A DNA stretch of 64,000 nt from Variibacter sp. (GTDB lineage: Bacteria > Pseudomonadota > Alphaproteobacteria > Rhizobiales > Xanthobacteraceae), in the NCBI GenBank assembly GCA_019689555.1, contig JADGHE010000005.1:1-64000 (forward strand), given 5' to 3'. The notes under the pieces are model-generated. The model saw nothing but the letters and a program-made list of their open reading frames with translations, had not been told where the DNA came from and did not search any database. A program made the translations under genes and the position numbers. This document shows, one piece after another, positions 8,620 through 16,593 of this stretch. Within the stretch, counting starts at the first letter, position 1, and each line of letters opens with the position of its first letter.

Positions 8620-9876
8620 TCAGCCCGTGCGGAAGCCGCGATGCAGGATGTCGCGACGCAGCCGGCGCCCGGCGCGCCGGAGGAGATGCAGCGCCGCGAG
8701 CGCGTAATAGAGCCAGCGCGGCAGGTCGGGAATGCTCCACGCGGCGATGTCGGTCGTCTGGACCAGTCTGATACCGAGGGCGGAGGCGATCGCGCGCGGG
8801 CGTCGCGAAGCGGTCATCATCACGAGGTCGGACTCGAGCCCGAGCCGGAGGCCCGGCCGCTCGTAGGCGTCGTGCGGGGCGAGGAGACGGCGCCGGCAGA
8901 TGCGCGTAACGGAGGCGTTCTGCGCCGCCTCGAGAAAATGCGTGGCTGCGGGCGGAATTGCGGCGCCGAGCAGATCGCGCGCAAGCACGAGCCCCACGCC
9001 GACAGCTCGTTCGACGCCGAGCTGCCTCGCAAGAGCGGAAATTCGCGTCCACTCGTCGGGCACGAGGCTGCGCAGAAGCGGGGGCAGGTCGACGAGCCAT
9101 TTGGCGCGCTCCCAGCCGTGCATGTAGCCGTGCAGGGCCAGGAACAGGAAGCAGGACTCGCGCGCGAGGACACGATAGCGCGCAGCCCGCGCGCCGCCAT
9201 GCAAGATGCGGCTCTCGGTGCACAACGATTGCGCCGGCAGCAGCCCGGGAACCTGAAACGGGCGGACGTGAAGCTCGATCTGCACGTTGAGCCGCGCATT
9301 GTAGAACTCGAACTGCTTGTTAACGGCGAGAAAGGCGGCGAGGCCCGTGTCGGATCGCGGGATCGCCGGCTCGGCAATGGCGTAGCCGAGCGCGCGCAGA
9401 ACTTCGGAGGCGGTCTTCAGCTCGCCCGGCGCGACGAGAATATCGATGTCCTTGGCGACGCGCTCCCCGATGGGGCGGCCGAGGGCCTCCTCGAGGCACC
9501 ATCCCTTGAAGAGAACGGGCTCGATGCCGTGCCGGTTGAGGGCCGACACCACGCGCGCGCTCTCGGCCTTGAGGACGAGAGCGTGCATGCCCGCGCGGCG
9601 CGCCTCGGCCTTGAACTCGGCCGCGACGTCGGCCGGCACGCGTTCAGGAATCGTCGTCGCCAGGGTGCGCCCGACGAGCGGACCGACGCGATGGCGCGTG
9701 ATCGCCAACGCGGCGAGGCGCTGCCACTCCTCGCGATCGAAGTCGCGCGTGTGGCTGCGAAGGGCCTCGCGCGCGGGCGGATCACGCAGAACCAGGATCA
9801 GGGCGCCGACGGCGCCGCCGAGCGCAAGCGCATCCGTGGCGGAGAAGTCAGGCCGGGCATCGGTCCGCGCGTCCAC
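8620..9876 (-). CDS. nucleotidyltransferase family protein of the lasso cluster
   Basis: A 418-residue member of the uncharacterised nucleotidyltransferase family PF14907. The polymerase-beta-like metal motif is KDIDILV, near residue 142, preceded by LFKGWCLEEALG. This family recurs in RiPP and kinase-containing lasso clusters, but its reaction there is not well established; transfer of a nucleotide or phosphate-linked group to the peptide is a reasonable guess. Translation starts at GTG 9874-9876 directly after an in-frame TGA, with GGGAGGG at the right distance. The gene is convergent with the cyclase (46-bp gap) and divergent from the kinase. Confidence 0.82.
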   Translation of the reverse strand: MDARTDARPDFSATDALALGGAVGALILVLRDPPAREALRSHTRDFDREEWQRLAALAITRHRVGPLVGRTLATTIPERVPADVAAEFKAEARRAGMHALVLKAESARVVSALNRHGIEPVLFKGWCLEEALGRPIGERVAKDIDILVAPGELKTASEVLRALGYAIAEPAIPRSDTGLAAFLAVNKQFEFYNARLNVQIELHVRPFQVPGLLPAQSLCTESRILHGGARAARYRVLARESCFLFLALHGYMHGWERAKWLVDLPPLLRSLVPDEWTRISALARQLGVERAVGVGLVLARDLLGAAIPPAATHFLEAAQNASVTRICRRRLLAPHDAYERPGLRLGLESDLVMMTASRRPRAIASALGIRLVQTTDIAAWSIPDLPRWLYYALAALHLLRRAGRRLRRDILHRGFRTG

Positions 9877-10181
9877 TCATCCCTCCCTTGCGCTCTCGGC
9901 CGTGTTTTCCGTCGCATCCGCGGCATTGAACCGATGCGCACATCGCTGCGCGCGAGGTTGGGTTCCGAACGCGGGGTGCGAAGCCTTCGCGTTCAGGACC
10001 GCGACAACCGTGCTTTTCGAGGAAAGGATCAGGCGGCCCGCGAAAGCGAGAACGTGCGTCGGAGCGGCGAGGGTGTGCGGCGGCATCGACGAAAGCTAAG
10101 CGCCGCGCGGCTATCGTTGCAAGGGTTTGTGCGGTGTTTTCCGAAGAGTAACGCGCTGGTTAACGAAAGGCGGAGCGCAGT
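9877..10181. promoter_or_regulatory. divergent intergenic region of nucleotidyltransferase and kinase genes
   Basis: 305 bp without a convincing gene. A 69-codon minus-strand frame (9877-10086) is open but ends exactly where the nucleotidyltransferase SD sequence sits, and it shows no leader or core features. AT-richer stretches (10110-10170, including GGTTAACGAAAGG) precede the kinase GTG. I infer two back-to-back promoters. Confidence 0.35.
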
Positions 10182-11099
10182 GTGATCGGCTATCGCATCG
10201 GCGGGCTCCATGTATGGTCGGAGTTCGAATTCCCCAATCTCGCTCCGATCGAGAAGACTGTTCGCGAACCGGCGGACGTCGTCGTGCGGTTTTGCGACGA
10301 GGTCGGCGCGCCGCGCGATCCGCGTTTTCAAAATGCGCTGATTGCCGCGGGCGAGGAGGATTTCCTGTTTCGGCCGGGGCCCTGTTTGTCGTTTCGCATC
10401 CAGGCCGGACGGGACATCGCCATCGCGCGCGGGCCGGGAGCCACGGACGACGAAGTCCGGGTTTACCTGACGGGATCGGTTTGGGGCGCGCTCTGCCATC
10501 AGCGTCGTCTCGTGCCGCTTCACTGCAGCGCCGTCGCCTGCAAGGGCAGGACGTTCGGCTTTGCGGGGCCGTCCGGGGCGGGGAAATCCACGCTCGCGGC
10601 CGCGCTCGCCCGACGAGGCCACGCCCATGTCTGCGACGATGTCTGCGTCTTCGATGCGGCGGACGGTGCGCCGCGCGTCAACCCGATGCCGAAGGACTTG
10701 AAGCTGTGGCGCGACGCGGCGGAAGCGCTCGGCTACGCGCGCGGCCCGCGCGTCCTTGGCGATCTGGAGAAGTATTACGTGCCCCTGCCGACGCCCGCGG
10801 CCGACGGCCCCTTCGAAATGGCCGCGCTCTACCTCTTGAGCGATGCGGGCGCAGCGCCCGCCATCGCCAGGGTCCAGGGCGGTGCGCGGTTGCGCGACCT
10901 TCTGGCCAGCATTTATCGGAGCGAATGGCTGAACCTGATCCGGCCCCCCGCGGAGGTGTTCGTGCAGGTCGCCGCGCTCGCAAGGCGGCTCAAAATTTTC
11001 CGGTTCTCTCGTCCCCGGACCATGGCGCGCTTCGAGGAGGGCTTGGCGCTGCTCGAGGCGCACATGGCCGAGGTCGCCGAAGGGGGTGAAGGCTCATGA
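10182..11099 (+). CDS. HPr kinase/phosphorylase-like kinase of the lasso cluster
   Basis: A 305-residue protein with the HprK C-terminal kinase fold. The Walker A loop is GPSGAGKST near residue 130, followed by the acidic CDDVCVFD motif. The N-terminal receptor domain of true HPr kinases is replaced by an unrelated region. Such stand-alone kinases occur in lasso clusters; PadeK/ThcoK of the paeninodin type phosphorylate the C-terminal Ser of the precursor. The proposed precursor here ends in Ser, so it fits as substrate. The start is GTG 10182 with a GGAG upstream. Its end overlaps the B1 start by four bases (ATGA), so the two are translationally coupled. A role in sugar catabolite control is unlikely without PTS neighbours. 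Confidence 0.85.
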   Translation: MIGYRIGGLHVWSEFEFPNLAPIEKTVREPADVVVRFCDEVGAPRDPRFQNALIAAGEEDFLFRPGPCLSFRIQAGRDIAIARGPGATDDEVRVYLTGSVWGALCHQRRLVPLHCSAVACKGRTFGFAGPSGAGKSTLAAALARRGHAHVCDDVCVFDAADGAPRVNPMPKDLKLWRDAAEALGYARGPRVLGDLEKYYVPLPTPAADGPFEMAALYLLSDAGAAPAIARVQGGARLRDLLASIYRSEWLNLIRPPAEVFVQVAALARRLKIFRFSRPRTMARFEEGLALLEAHMAEVAEGGEGS

Positions 11100-11398
11100 C
11101 GACGGTCGGAATGGACAGCATCATCGTCCGCAAGGAGAACCATCTCGAAACGCCGCTCGACGACGAGGTGATCCTGATGCACGCCGAGTCCGGCGAGATC
11201 TACGGCCTGGCCGACACGGCCAGAGACATCTGGGTCGCGCTCCGCGAGCCGATCTCCTTCGGGGCGCTTCTCGACCGCCTGGTCGAGGCGTTCGACGTGA
11301 CGCGCGAAGTCTGCGGCGCGGAGGTCGGCGACTTCCTGGCCCGACTCGAGCGCGCGGGCATGATCGAAATCCGGCCGCGGGCGCCGTCCGCCCCCTGA
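11096..11398 (+). CDS. PqqD family peptide-chaperone (lasso B1, leader-binding protein)
   Basis: A 100-residue protein of the PqqD/RRE fold. The segment DDEVILMHAESGEIYGLADTAR..W is the typical beta-hairpin and helix pattern (E..YGLN.TG..IW in PqqD). B1 proteins bind the YxxPxL leader motif and hand the precursor to B2. It overlaps the kinase gene by ATGA, so it is made with the kinase rather than with B2, which lies 5 kb away on the other strand. PqqD itself is excluded by the absence of pqq genes. Confidence 0.83.
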   Translation: MTTVGMDSIIVRKENHLETPLDDEVILMHAESGEIYGLADTARDIWVALREPISFGALLDRLVEAFDVTREVCGAEVGDFLARLERAGMIEIRPRAPSAP

Positions 11399-11655
11399 CC
11401 GCCGGACCGGCCTCCCACGGCCCGGGCAAGCCGCCTGCGGCGCTCGAAACCCGCTTCCCGCGCCCTGGGCCTCGGCCCGTCCGATTCGGCGGAGACGAGC
11501 GGCGGAGCGAAGGGGGCAGGGACGGCTGGCACCGTGCCGTTTCGGCCACGCTCCGGCGCCGCGGCAGCCCGGAGGCGTCGATTTCTGTTGCCGGGCCGGC
11601 GGCTTCTTGCTTACTTCGCCGCGACAAGTCGGGGTGCTGGACGGTGAAGACCCGG

Positions 11656-12285
11656 ATGGTTCAAGGAAAATCGGCGGCACTGGCGGCTGTGGCCGCAAGC
11701 ATGATGTGGGCCGGCGCGGCCGGCGGTGCGGATCTGCAGGGGCGGGCGCCGGGCCTTGCGCCGCTTGCGCCCGTGGCCACGGATCCGGCCGACAGTTTCG
11801 AGGCGCGGCTCGGCGTCTTCGCCCATGGCGTCGGCAGCGTCGAGCAGGGCACGGTCGACATCAACGGCGAGGTGGTCTCCCCGCGGCTTTCGTTCGGTGC
11901 GACCGGACCCTGGACCTTTCTCATTCCCCGCGTCCATGTCGGCGGCTCGGTGAACCTGGGGAGCCGGACGAGCTTCGCCTATGCCGGCCTTCTGTGGACC
12001 ATCCCGGTCTGGGACCGGGTGTTTATCGAGGGCTATGTCGGGCCGGCCGTCCACAACGGTTCGCTCACGCCCACGCCCACGCAAGCGGGGCTCGGCTGTC
12101 CGACGCTGTTTCACGCGGGCGCCTCGATCGGCTATCGCCTGACGCAGCAGTGGAGCGTCATCGCCACCTTCGAGCATCTCTCGAACGGCAGGACCGCGTT
12201 CGGCATTCATTGCGGCGCAAATCAAGGCCCGGGCGGAAATCAGGGCCTCAACAATTACGGCCTGCGCATCGGCTATTCGTTCTGA
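11656..12285 (+). CDS. acyloxyacyl hydrolase / lipid A 3-O-deacylase (PagL type)
   Basis: A 209-residue outer-membrane beta-barrel. The N-terminus (KSAALAAVAASMMWAGAAGGA) is a signal peptide. The PagL catalytic His-Ser motif appears as FEHLSNGRTAF about 40 residues before the end, and the protein closes with the barrel signal GLRIGYSF ending in Phe. PagL removes the 3-linked acyl chain of lipid A and so remodels the outer leaflet. Start: ATG 11656; GTG 11644 in the same frame would add four residues and is possible. It lies 257 bp after the lasso B1 gene and is probably independent of that pathway. Confidence 0.8.
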   Translation: MVQGKSAALAAVAASMMWAGAAGGADLQGRAPGLAPLAPVATDPADSFEARLGVFAHGVGSVEQGTVDINGEVVSPRLSFGATGPWTFLIPRVHVGGSVNLGSRTSFAYAGLLWTIPVWDRVFIEGYVGPAVHNGSLTPTPTQAGLGCPTLFHAGASIGYRLTQQWSVIATFEHLSNGRTAFGIHCGANQGPGGNQGLNNYGLRIGYSF

Positions 12286-12587
12286 GCCCGCGAGCGCCCC
12301 GCCGCGGCACGGGCGGGCGGCATCGGCTCCGTCGCGGTCTTTGACGCGCGCCGTCCCGCTTCCCCGAAACTGCACGCGGCGAACGCTCGATGTCGGCGGC
12401 GCCCGCTGCAGAGATCGGCGGATCGCAGGCCGCGCGAGTCGCTGCGGGGGCGCATTCTTGCGCGGTCTCAATCGCCTTCTTCGCAGTTCGCGCTCACCAG
12501 GCGCCGTGTTTCACAAAGCCTGTCACAAAGCGCGACCGCGCGCCGTCTCACGAAATGGCGAAGCGGCCGCGGTGCCGAGGCGCAGGC

Positions 12588-12613
12588 GGAACCGGCAAGC
12601 CGGCCAATGCGTT
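12588..12613 (+). promoter_or_regulatory. EcfG-type general stress promoter
   Basis: GGAAC (12588-12592), 17 bases, CGTT (12610-12613): an exact match to the consensus GGAAC-N16-17-CGTT of the alphaproteobacterial extracytoplasmic sigma factor EcfG. The -10 end lies 36 bp before the CsbD start codon. The rest of 12286-12587 holds no gene that I can support. Confidence 0.7.
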
Positions 12614-12649
12614 TTTCCCACAACCAAATCCTCTCGAGGAGCGCTGGCC

Positions 12650-12856
12650 ATGGACTGGAACCGGGTGCAAGGCAACTGGAAGCAACTCAAAGGCAGGATC
12701 AAGGAGCAATGGGGCGAGCTGACGGACGACGATCTCGACATGATCGCCGGCCGCCGCGAGCAGCTCGAAGGCAAGATTCAGGAGCGTTACGGCTTCGGCA
12801 AGGATCAGGTGCGGAAGGAAATCGACGACTGGTACGCCCGTCAGCGGTGGTCGTGA
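12650..12856 (+). CDS. CsbD family general stress protein
   Basis: A 68-residue hydrophilic protein beginning MDWNRVQGNWKQLKG and containing the CsbD pattern WGELTDDDLDMIAGRREQLEGKIQ (split here by the domain repeat) and the closing KDQVRKEIDDW. CsbD proteins are small, highly charged and induced by general stress; their molecular role is unknown. A GAGGAG precedes the ATG by nine bases. An EcfG promoter lies directly upstream, so it likely belongs to the PhyR-EcfG regulon. Confidence 0.9.
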   Translation: MDWNRVQGNWKQLKGRIKEQWGELTDDDLDMIAGRREQLEGKIQERYGFGKDQVRKEIDDWYARQRWS

Positions 12857-12886
12857 AATCGACGCTTCAGCAAAGCTTTCGTGCGC

Positions 12887-12913
12887 CGAAGCCCCGCCTC
12901 GCACCGGGCTTCG
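12887..12913 (+). terminator. possible terminator hairpin after csbD
   Basis: CGAAGCCC (12887-12894) and GGGCTTCG (12906-12913) form an eight-base-pair stem with an 11-base loop, 31 bp after the CsbD stop. No clear T-run follows, so termination strength is uncertain. Confidence 0.4.
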
Positions 12914-13011
12914 GCGTGTCGGGCTCTTAAGTCTTTGAACGCGGGCAGGCCGCGCGCCCCTTCTCCACCAGAAACAGGAGAGGGAGTGGGCCTTGCGTCG
13001 CGGCGCGTTTT

Positions 13012-13609
13012 GGCGGCCACGCAATAGAGGTCGGCGTGCACGCCGTTGGTGATGAATATCTTGCGGCCGTTGAGCACGTAGGCGCCGCCCTCGCGGCGCG
13101 CGAAGGTGCGCAGCGCCTTCACGTCGGAGCCGGCGTCCGGCTCCGTGATCGCGACCGCGGTGATGGCGCGGCCGGCGACGATCTCGGGCATGTAGCGGTC
13201 GCGCTGCGCCCGCGTGCCGCCGTTGGCGATGTGCACCGAGGCCATGTCCGTGTGCACCAGCACGGTGATCGCGAAGCCGCCGAAAGTCGAGCGGCCGAGC
13301 TCCTCGGCGAGCACCACCGAGCCCAGCGCATCCATCTCCGAGCCGCCGTATTCCGCGGGATAGTGGGTGCCGAGAAGCCGAGCTCGCCCATGCGCCGCAG
13401 CACGGCGCGCGGCACCGAGCCCTGCTCCTCCCAGGCGAGCGCGTGCGGCTTCACCTCCGTTTCGACGAAACGCCGCACCTGTGCGCGCAAAAGCGCATGT
13501 CCGTTTCGACGAAACGCCGCACCTGTGCGCGCAAAAGCGCATGCTCCTCGCGAAAACAGGGCGAAGAAAGCGACGCGCCCGAACGGGCTCTGCCGGCTTG
13601 CACGTTCAT
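13012..13609 (-). pseudogene. acyl-CoA dehydrogenase remnant, frameshifted and truncated
   Basis: The minus strand encodes the first ~190 residues of an acyl-CoA dehydrogenase in pieces. The N-terminus starts at 13609 and reads FREEHALLRAQVRRFVET. After an exact 44-bp duplication the frame shifts, and it resumes as VKPHALAWEEQGSVPRAVLRRMGELGF. A second frameshift near 13375 leads to YPAEYGGSEMDALGSVVLAEELG and the conserved AVAITEPDAGSDVKAL substrate/FAD segment. Homology ends around AAKT (about 13014). The C-terminal half with the catalytic Glu is absent. No functional product is expected. Confidence 0.85.
13456..13543. repeat. perfect 44-bp tandem duplication inside the acyl-CoA dehydrogenase remnant
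   Basis: Bases 13456-13499 and 13500-13543 are identical 44-bp copies, each beginning TCCGTTTCGACG and ending AAAAGCGCATG. Because 44 is not a multiple of three, the duplication shifts the reading frame. Perfect identity suggests a recent event. Confidence 0.95.
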
Positions 13610-13650
13610 GATGTTCGCACGCTCACGACGGTTGGTCCGTCCGGGCAAAG

Positions 13651-14670
13651 TCAGCGCAGCATTTGCCGCGCCAGCGCCGCGCCCTGACCGAGCGCCCGCA
13701 GCTTGGCCTGCGCGACGTCGCGGCGCATCGGCGCCATGCCGCAATTGGTGCAGGGGAAGATGCGCTCCTTGGGAACGTATTTCGTCGCGGCCGCGATCGT
13801 CTCCACAATGTCCTCGGGCGTTTCCACCGCCTCCGTCGCGACGTCGATGACGCCGAGCAGCACGTCCTTGCCGGAGAGCAGGCCGAGCAGGCCGAGGGGC
13901 ACGCGCGCGTTGCGGCACTCGACCGAGACCTGATGGATGCGGCTCGCCGCCAGCGCGGGAAAAATCTGCTCGTACTGCCGCCACTCGCCGCCGAGCGTCG
14001 CCTTCCAGGCGATATTCGCCTGAATGCCGTAGCCGTAGCAGATGTGCACGGCGGTGGTGCAGGCGAGGCCCTCCGCGGCGCGATGCAGCGCTTCGATGCC
14101 CCAGTCCCTCACGGCGTCCATGTAGACGTTGAACGCGGGCTCGTCGAATTGGATCACGTCGACGCCGTCGGCCTCGAGGGCGCGCGCCTCCTCGTTCAGA
14201 AGCGCGGCGAAGGTCATCGCGAGCTTCACGCGGTCGCCGTAGTAGCGATCCGCGAGGGTGTCGACGATGGTCATCGGGCCGGGCAGGGTGAACTTGAGTC
14301 TGCGCCGGGTGTGCGCGCGGGCGAGCTGCGCCTCCGCCGCGTGAACGCGACCCTTCAGGCGCAGGGGGCCGGTGACGGTGGGCACCATCGCCCTATAGCG
14401 GTCGTTGCGGATGCCCATCTCAACCTTGCGGGCGAAGTCCACGCCTTCGACCCGCTCGAGGAAGCCGTGCACGAAGTGCTGGCGCGACATCTCGCCGTCC
14501 GTCACCACGTCGATGCCGGCGTCCTCCTGTTCCTTGAGGGCGAGCAGCGTGGCGTCGGCCTTGGCGGCGGCGAGCTCCTCGCCCGTGCAGCGCCATTGCG
14601 GCCACAGCCTGTTGGGCTCGGCGAGCCATGCCGGCTTCGGCAGGCTTCCGGCGATCGTGCACTCGAACAT
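13651..14670 (-). CDS. cobalamin-independent methionine synthase (MetE-like) family protein
   Basis: A 339-residue protein matching the C-terminal catalytic half of MetE (COG0620). Zn-site features are visible: HIC (His and Cys), a Glu in VSVECRN, and CTNCGM near the C-terminus. DGEMSR and VIQFDEPAF are family motifs. Full-length MetE is about 750 residues; these short single-domain forms transfer methyl groups from folate or corrinoid donors, and the true substrate is not evident. The start is ATG 14668-14670, giving MFECTIAGSLPKP, the usual N-terminus. It lies between the dehydrogenase remnant and the FAD monooxygenase on the same strand. Confidence 0.85.
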   Translation of the reverse strand: MFECTIAGSLPKPAWLAEPNRLWPQWRCTGEELAAAKADATLLALKEQEDAGIDVVTDGEMSRQHFVHGFLERVEGVDFARKVEMGIRNDRYRAMVPTVTGPLRLKGRVHAAEAQLARAHTRRRLKFTLPGPMTIVDTLADRYYGDRVKLAMTFAALLNEEARALEADGVDVIQFDEPAFNVYMDAVRDWGIEALHRAAEGLACTTAVHICYGYGIQANIAWKATLGGEWRQYEQIFPALAASRIHQVSVECRNARVPLGLLGLLSGKDVLLGVIDVATEAVETPEDIVETIAAATKYVPKERIFPCTNCGMAPMRRDVAQAKLRALGQGAALARQMLR

Positions 14671-14801
14671 CGGCGTTCCCCCGTGGCGCGAGGCGCCGCG
14701 TCGCCCGTCGCCTCTTCGATTTTTGAAAGCCTTGCCCATCCCCGCGGCGAGGACAAGCCCGAAGGGACCCGTCGCGCCGCGCAGCGGCGCGGGCGGCCCC
14801 G

Positions 14802-15989
14802 TCATCCAGGCCAGCGATAGAGCCAATCCTGCCGCGCGGCGAGCCGCTCGCCGCCCGCCCGCCGCATGACGAAGTCCCGTGCTGCGGCAAGAGCTCCGCC
14901 GAGATGATAGATCGCGCCCATGCGCGCGGACTCCTGTGCCGCCCGCATCGTGCGGACCTGGCGCAGTTGCTCGTAGGTGCGGAAGGCTGCGGCGAGATCG
15001 TCCGGCCGGTGCGCAGCGCAGTCGGCGAGCACGGCGGCATCCTCGATCGCCATGGCGCCGCCCTGGGCCAGGAAAGGCAGCATCGCGTGCGCGGCATCGC
15101 CGAGCAGGGTCACCGGGCCGCGGCCGGGGCGCGGCCGGGGAGGCAGGTCGTGCAGCGACCAGATCTGCCAGCGCGCGGGCGCTTCGAGGATCGCGCGCGC
15201 CTTTGCCGACCATCGTCGAAAGCGGGCGAGGAGGGCGTCGCGATCGCCCGGCGCGGCCCAGCCGCGCGCGGCCCGATCGTCCTTCACGATGGCGACGATG
15301 TTGACCGCGTCTCCCGCCCGCACCGGATAATGCACGAGGTGCGCGTCGGGACCGAGCCAGAGCTGGGTCAGGGGCCTGCGCCAGGCGGGATCGGCGTCGC
15401 CGGCGGGGATCAGCGCCCGCCAGGCGGCGCGCCCCCGGAAGCGCGGGGCCGAATCCCGGCCGAGGCGGGCGCGGACTGTGGACCACAGCCCGTCCGCGCC
15501 GACGAGCGCATGGCCCTGCTCCTCGACCAGGACGCCGCTCTGGGTCTTGCCGACCACCGTGACGCCGTGCTCCCCCACGGCATGATCGACGATGGTGAAC
15601 CCCAGCCGCAGCACGATCTCCGGCCGCGCCGCGGCCGCTTCGAGCAGGGCGCGCTGCAGGTCGGCCCGATGCACCACCCAGTAAGGGGCGCCGTAGCGCG
15701 CCTCCACGGCCCGTCCGAGCGGAATGCGCACAATCTCGCGGCCCGAGCGCGCGTTGAGAACGCGGATCGCGGCGGGCGCTACGGCGCAGGCGCGCAGCGC
15801 CTCCACGACCCCGAGCGCGGAAAGGACGCGCGTTGCGTTGGGGGAGAGCTGGATGCCGGCGCCCGCTTCGCTCAGTGCGGGCGCGGCCTCGAACACGACG
15901 ACCCGAAAGCCGGCCCGCGCGAGCGCCAGCGCCGCGGCAAGTCCTCCGATTCCTGCGCCGGCGACGAGGATGGTGCTCGGCGATGTCAC
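14802..15989 (-). CDS. FAD-dependent aromatic monooxygenase
   Basis: A 395-residue flavoprotein hydroxylase of the salicylate/3-hydroxybenzoate hydroxylase type. The N-terminal ADP-binding motif GAGIGGLAAALALARAG is followed at about residue 150 by a DG motif (GADGLWS) and at about residue 285 by the FAD ribityl motif GDAAHAMLPFLAQG. It should use NAD(P)H and O2 to hydroxylate an aromatic acid. The substrate is not predictable. It lies 131 bp upstream of the MetE-like gene, transcribed the same way, which may be an operon by proximity only. Confidence 0.88.
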   Translation of the reverse strand: MTSPSTILVAGAGIGGLAAALALARAGFRVVVFEAAPALSEAGAGIQLSPNATRVLSALGVVEALRACAVAPAAIRVLNARSGREIVRIPLGRAVEARYGAPYWVVHRADLQRALLEAAAARPEIVLRLGFTIVDHAVGEHGVTVVGKTQSGVLVEEQGHALVGADGLWSTVRARLGRDSAPRFRGRAAWRALIPAGDADPAWRRPLTQLWLGPDAHLVHYPVRAGDAVNIVAIVKDDRAARGWAAPGDRDALLARFRRWSAKARAILEAPARWQIWSLHDLPPRPRPGRGPVTLLGDAAHAMLPFLAQGGAMAIEDAAVLADCAAHRPDDLAAAFRTYEQLRQVRTMRAAQESARMGAIYHLGGALAAARDFVMRRAGGERLAARQDWLYRWPG

Positions 15990-16052
15990 GGGCCCATGCC
16001 TCCGCCGGTCGCCTCCTGTCCCGCCGCTCCCGTCCGCTCGAGACGACAGCGC

Positions 16053-16319
16053 TCAGGCGCCCGTCGGGCTCATGACGCCGGCGGGCTCGCGCAGCGCGCA
16101 TTCGGGCGGCCGCGCCTCGTGCGGCCGCAGCGAGGGATCGTAGCGATACAGCGTCGAGCAATAGGGGCAGATGATCTCGTTCTCGTCGCCCATGTCGCAG
16201 AAGATGTGCGGATGATCGAACGGCGGCGTCGCCCCGACGCACATGAATTCCTTGGCGCCGATCTCGATCACCGGCACGCCGGGATCGTTGTGGAAATGGG
16301 GAACGGCATGGTCGGCCAT
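16053..16319 (-). CDS. zinc-finger domain protein (NDUFS6/zf-CHCC type)
   Basis: An 88-residue protein with the motif FDHPHIFCDMGDENEIICPYC, in which Cys, His and the CPYC pair form the zinc site of the family related to the complex I accessory subunit NDUFS6. Alphaproteobacteria often carry one stand-alone copy. I chose ATG 16317-16319 (MADHAVPHFHND), which matches the usual N-terminus; an upstream in-frame start would add 17 residues. It is 63 bp upstream of the monooxygenase, same strand. Confidence 0.85.
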   Translation of the reverse strand: MADHAVPHFHNDPGVPVIEIGAKEFMCVGATPPFDHPHIFCDMGDENEIICPYCSTLYRYDPSLRPHEARPPECALREPAGVMSPTGA

Positions 16320-16593
16320 CGAAGAATCCCACCGGTTGAAATGCGACCGGAAAACGTTGCGCCGCACCATAGCGAGGAGGGGCGAGAATGCCTAGATGGC
16401 TGCGCGTCATTGGGGTGAGCCGATGGGTGGGGACGCAGCTTCGCGCGCCATCCGGCGCGCCCTGGGCTTGCGCTCCGGCCGAATGGCGTTTACGCCGCAC
16501 GGGCGCGGCCGGATTGCGGTGCGTATCTCGGGTTCCGCGGCTACCGGCCGGCCCGCGCCGACAGTCAGAAACCCGCCATCCCGCTTTTCTCGC

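Noticed and set aside
9877-10086. 69-codon minus-strand ORF in the lasso locus, ending right before the nucleotidyltransferase start
   Set aside because: It has no YxxPxL leader, no Gly core with Asp/Glu at 7-9, and its end overlaps the SD of the next gene. It lies in the same frame and looks like noncoding GC-rich sequence.
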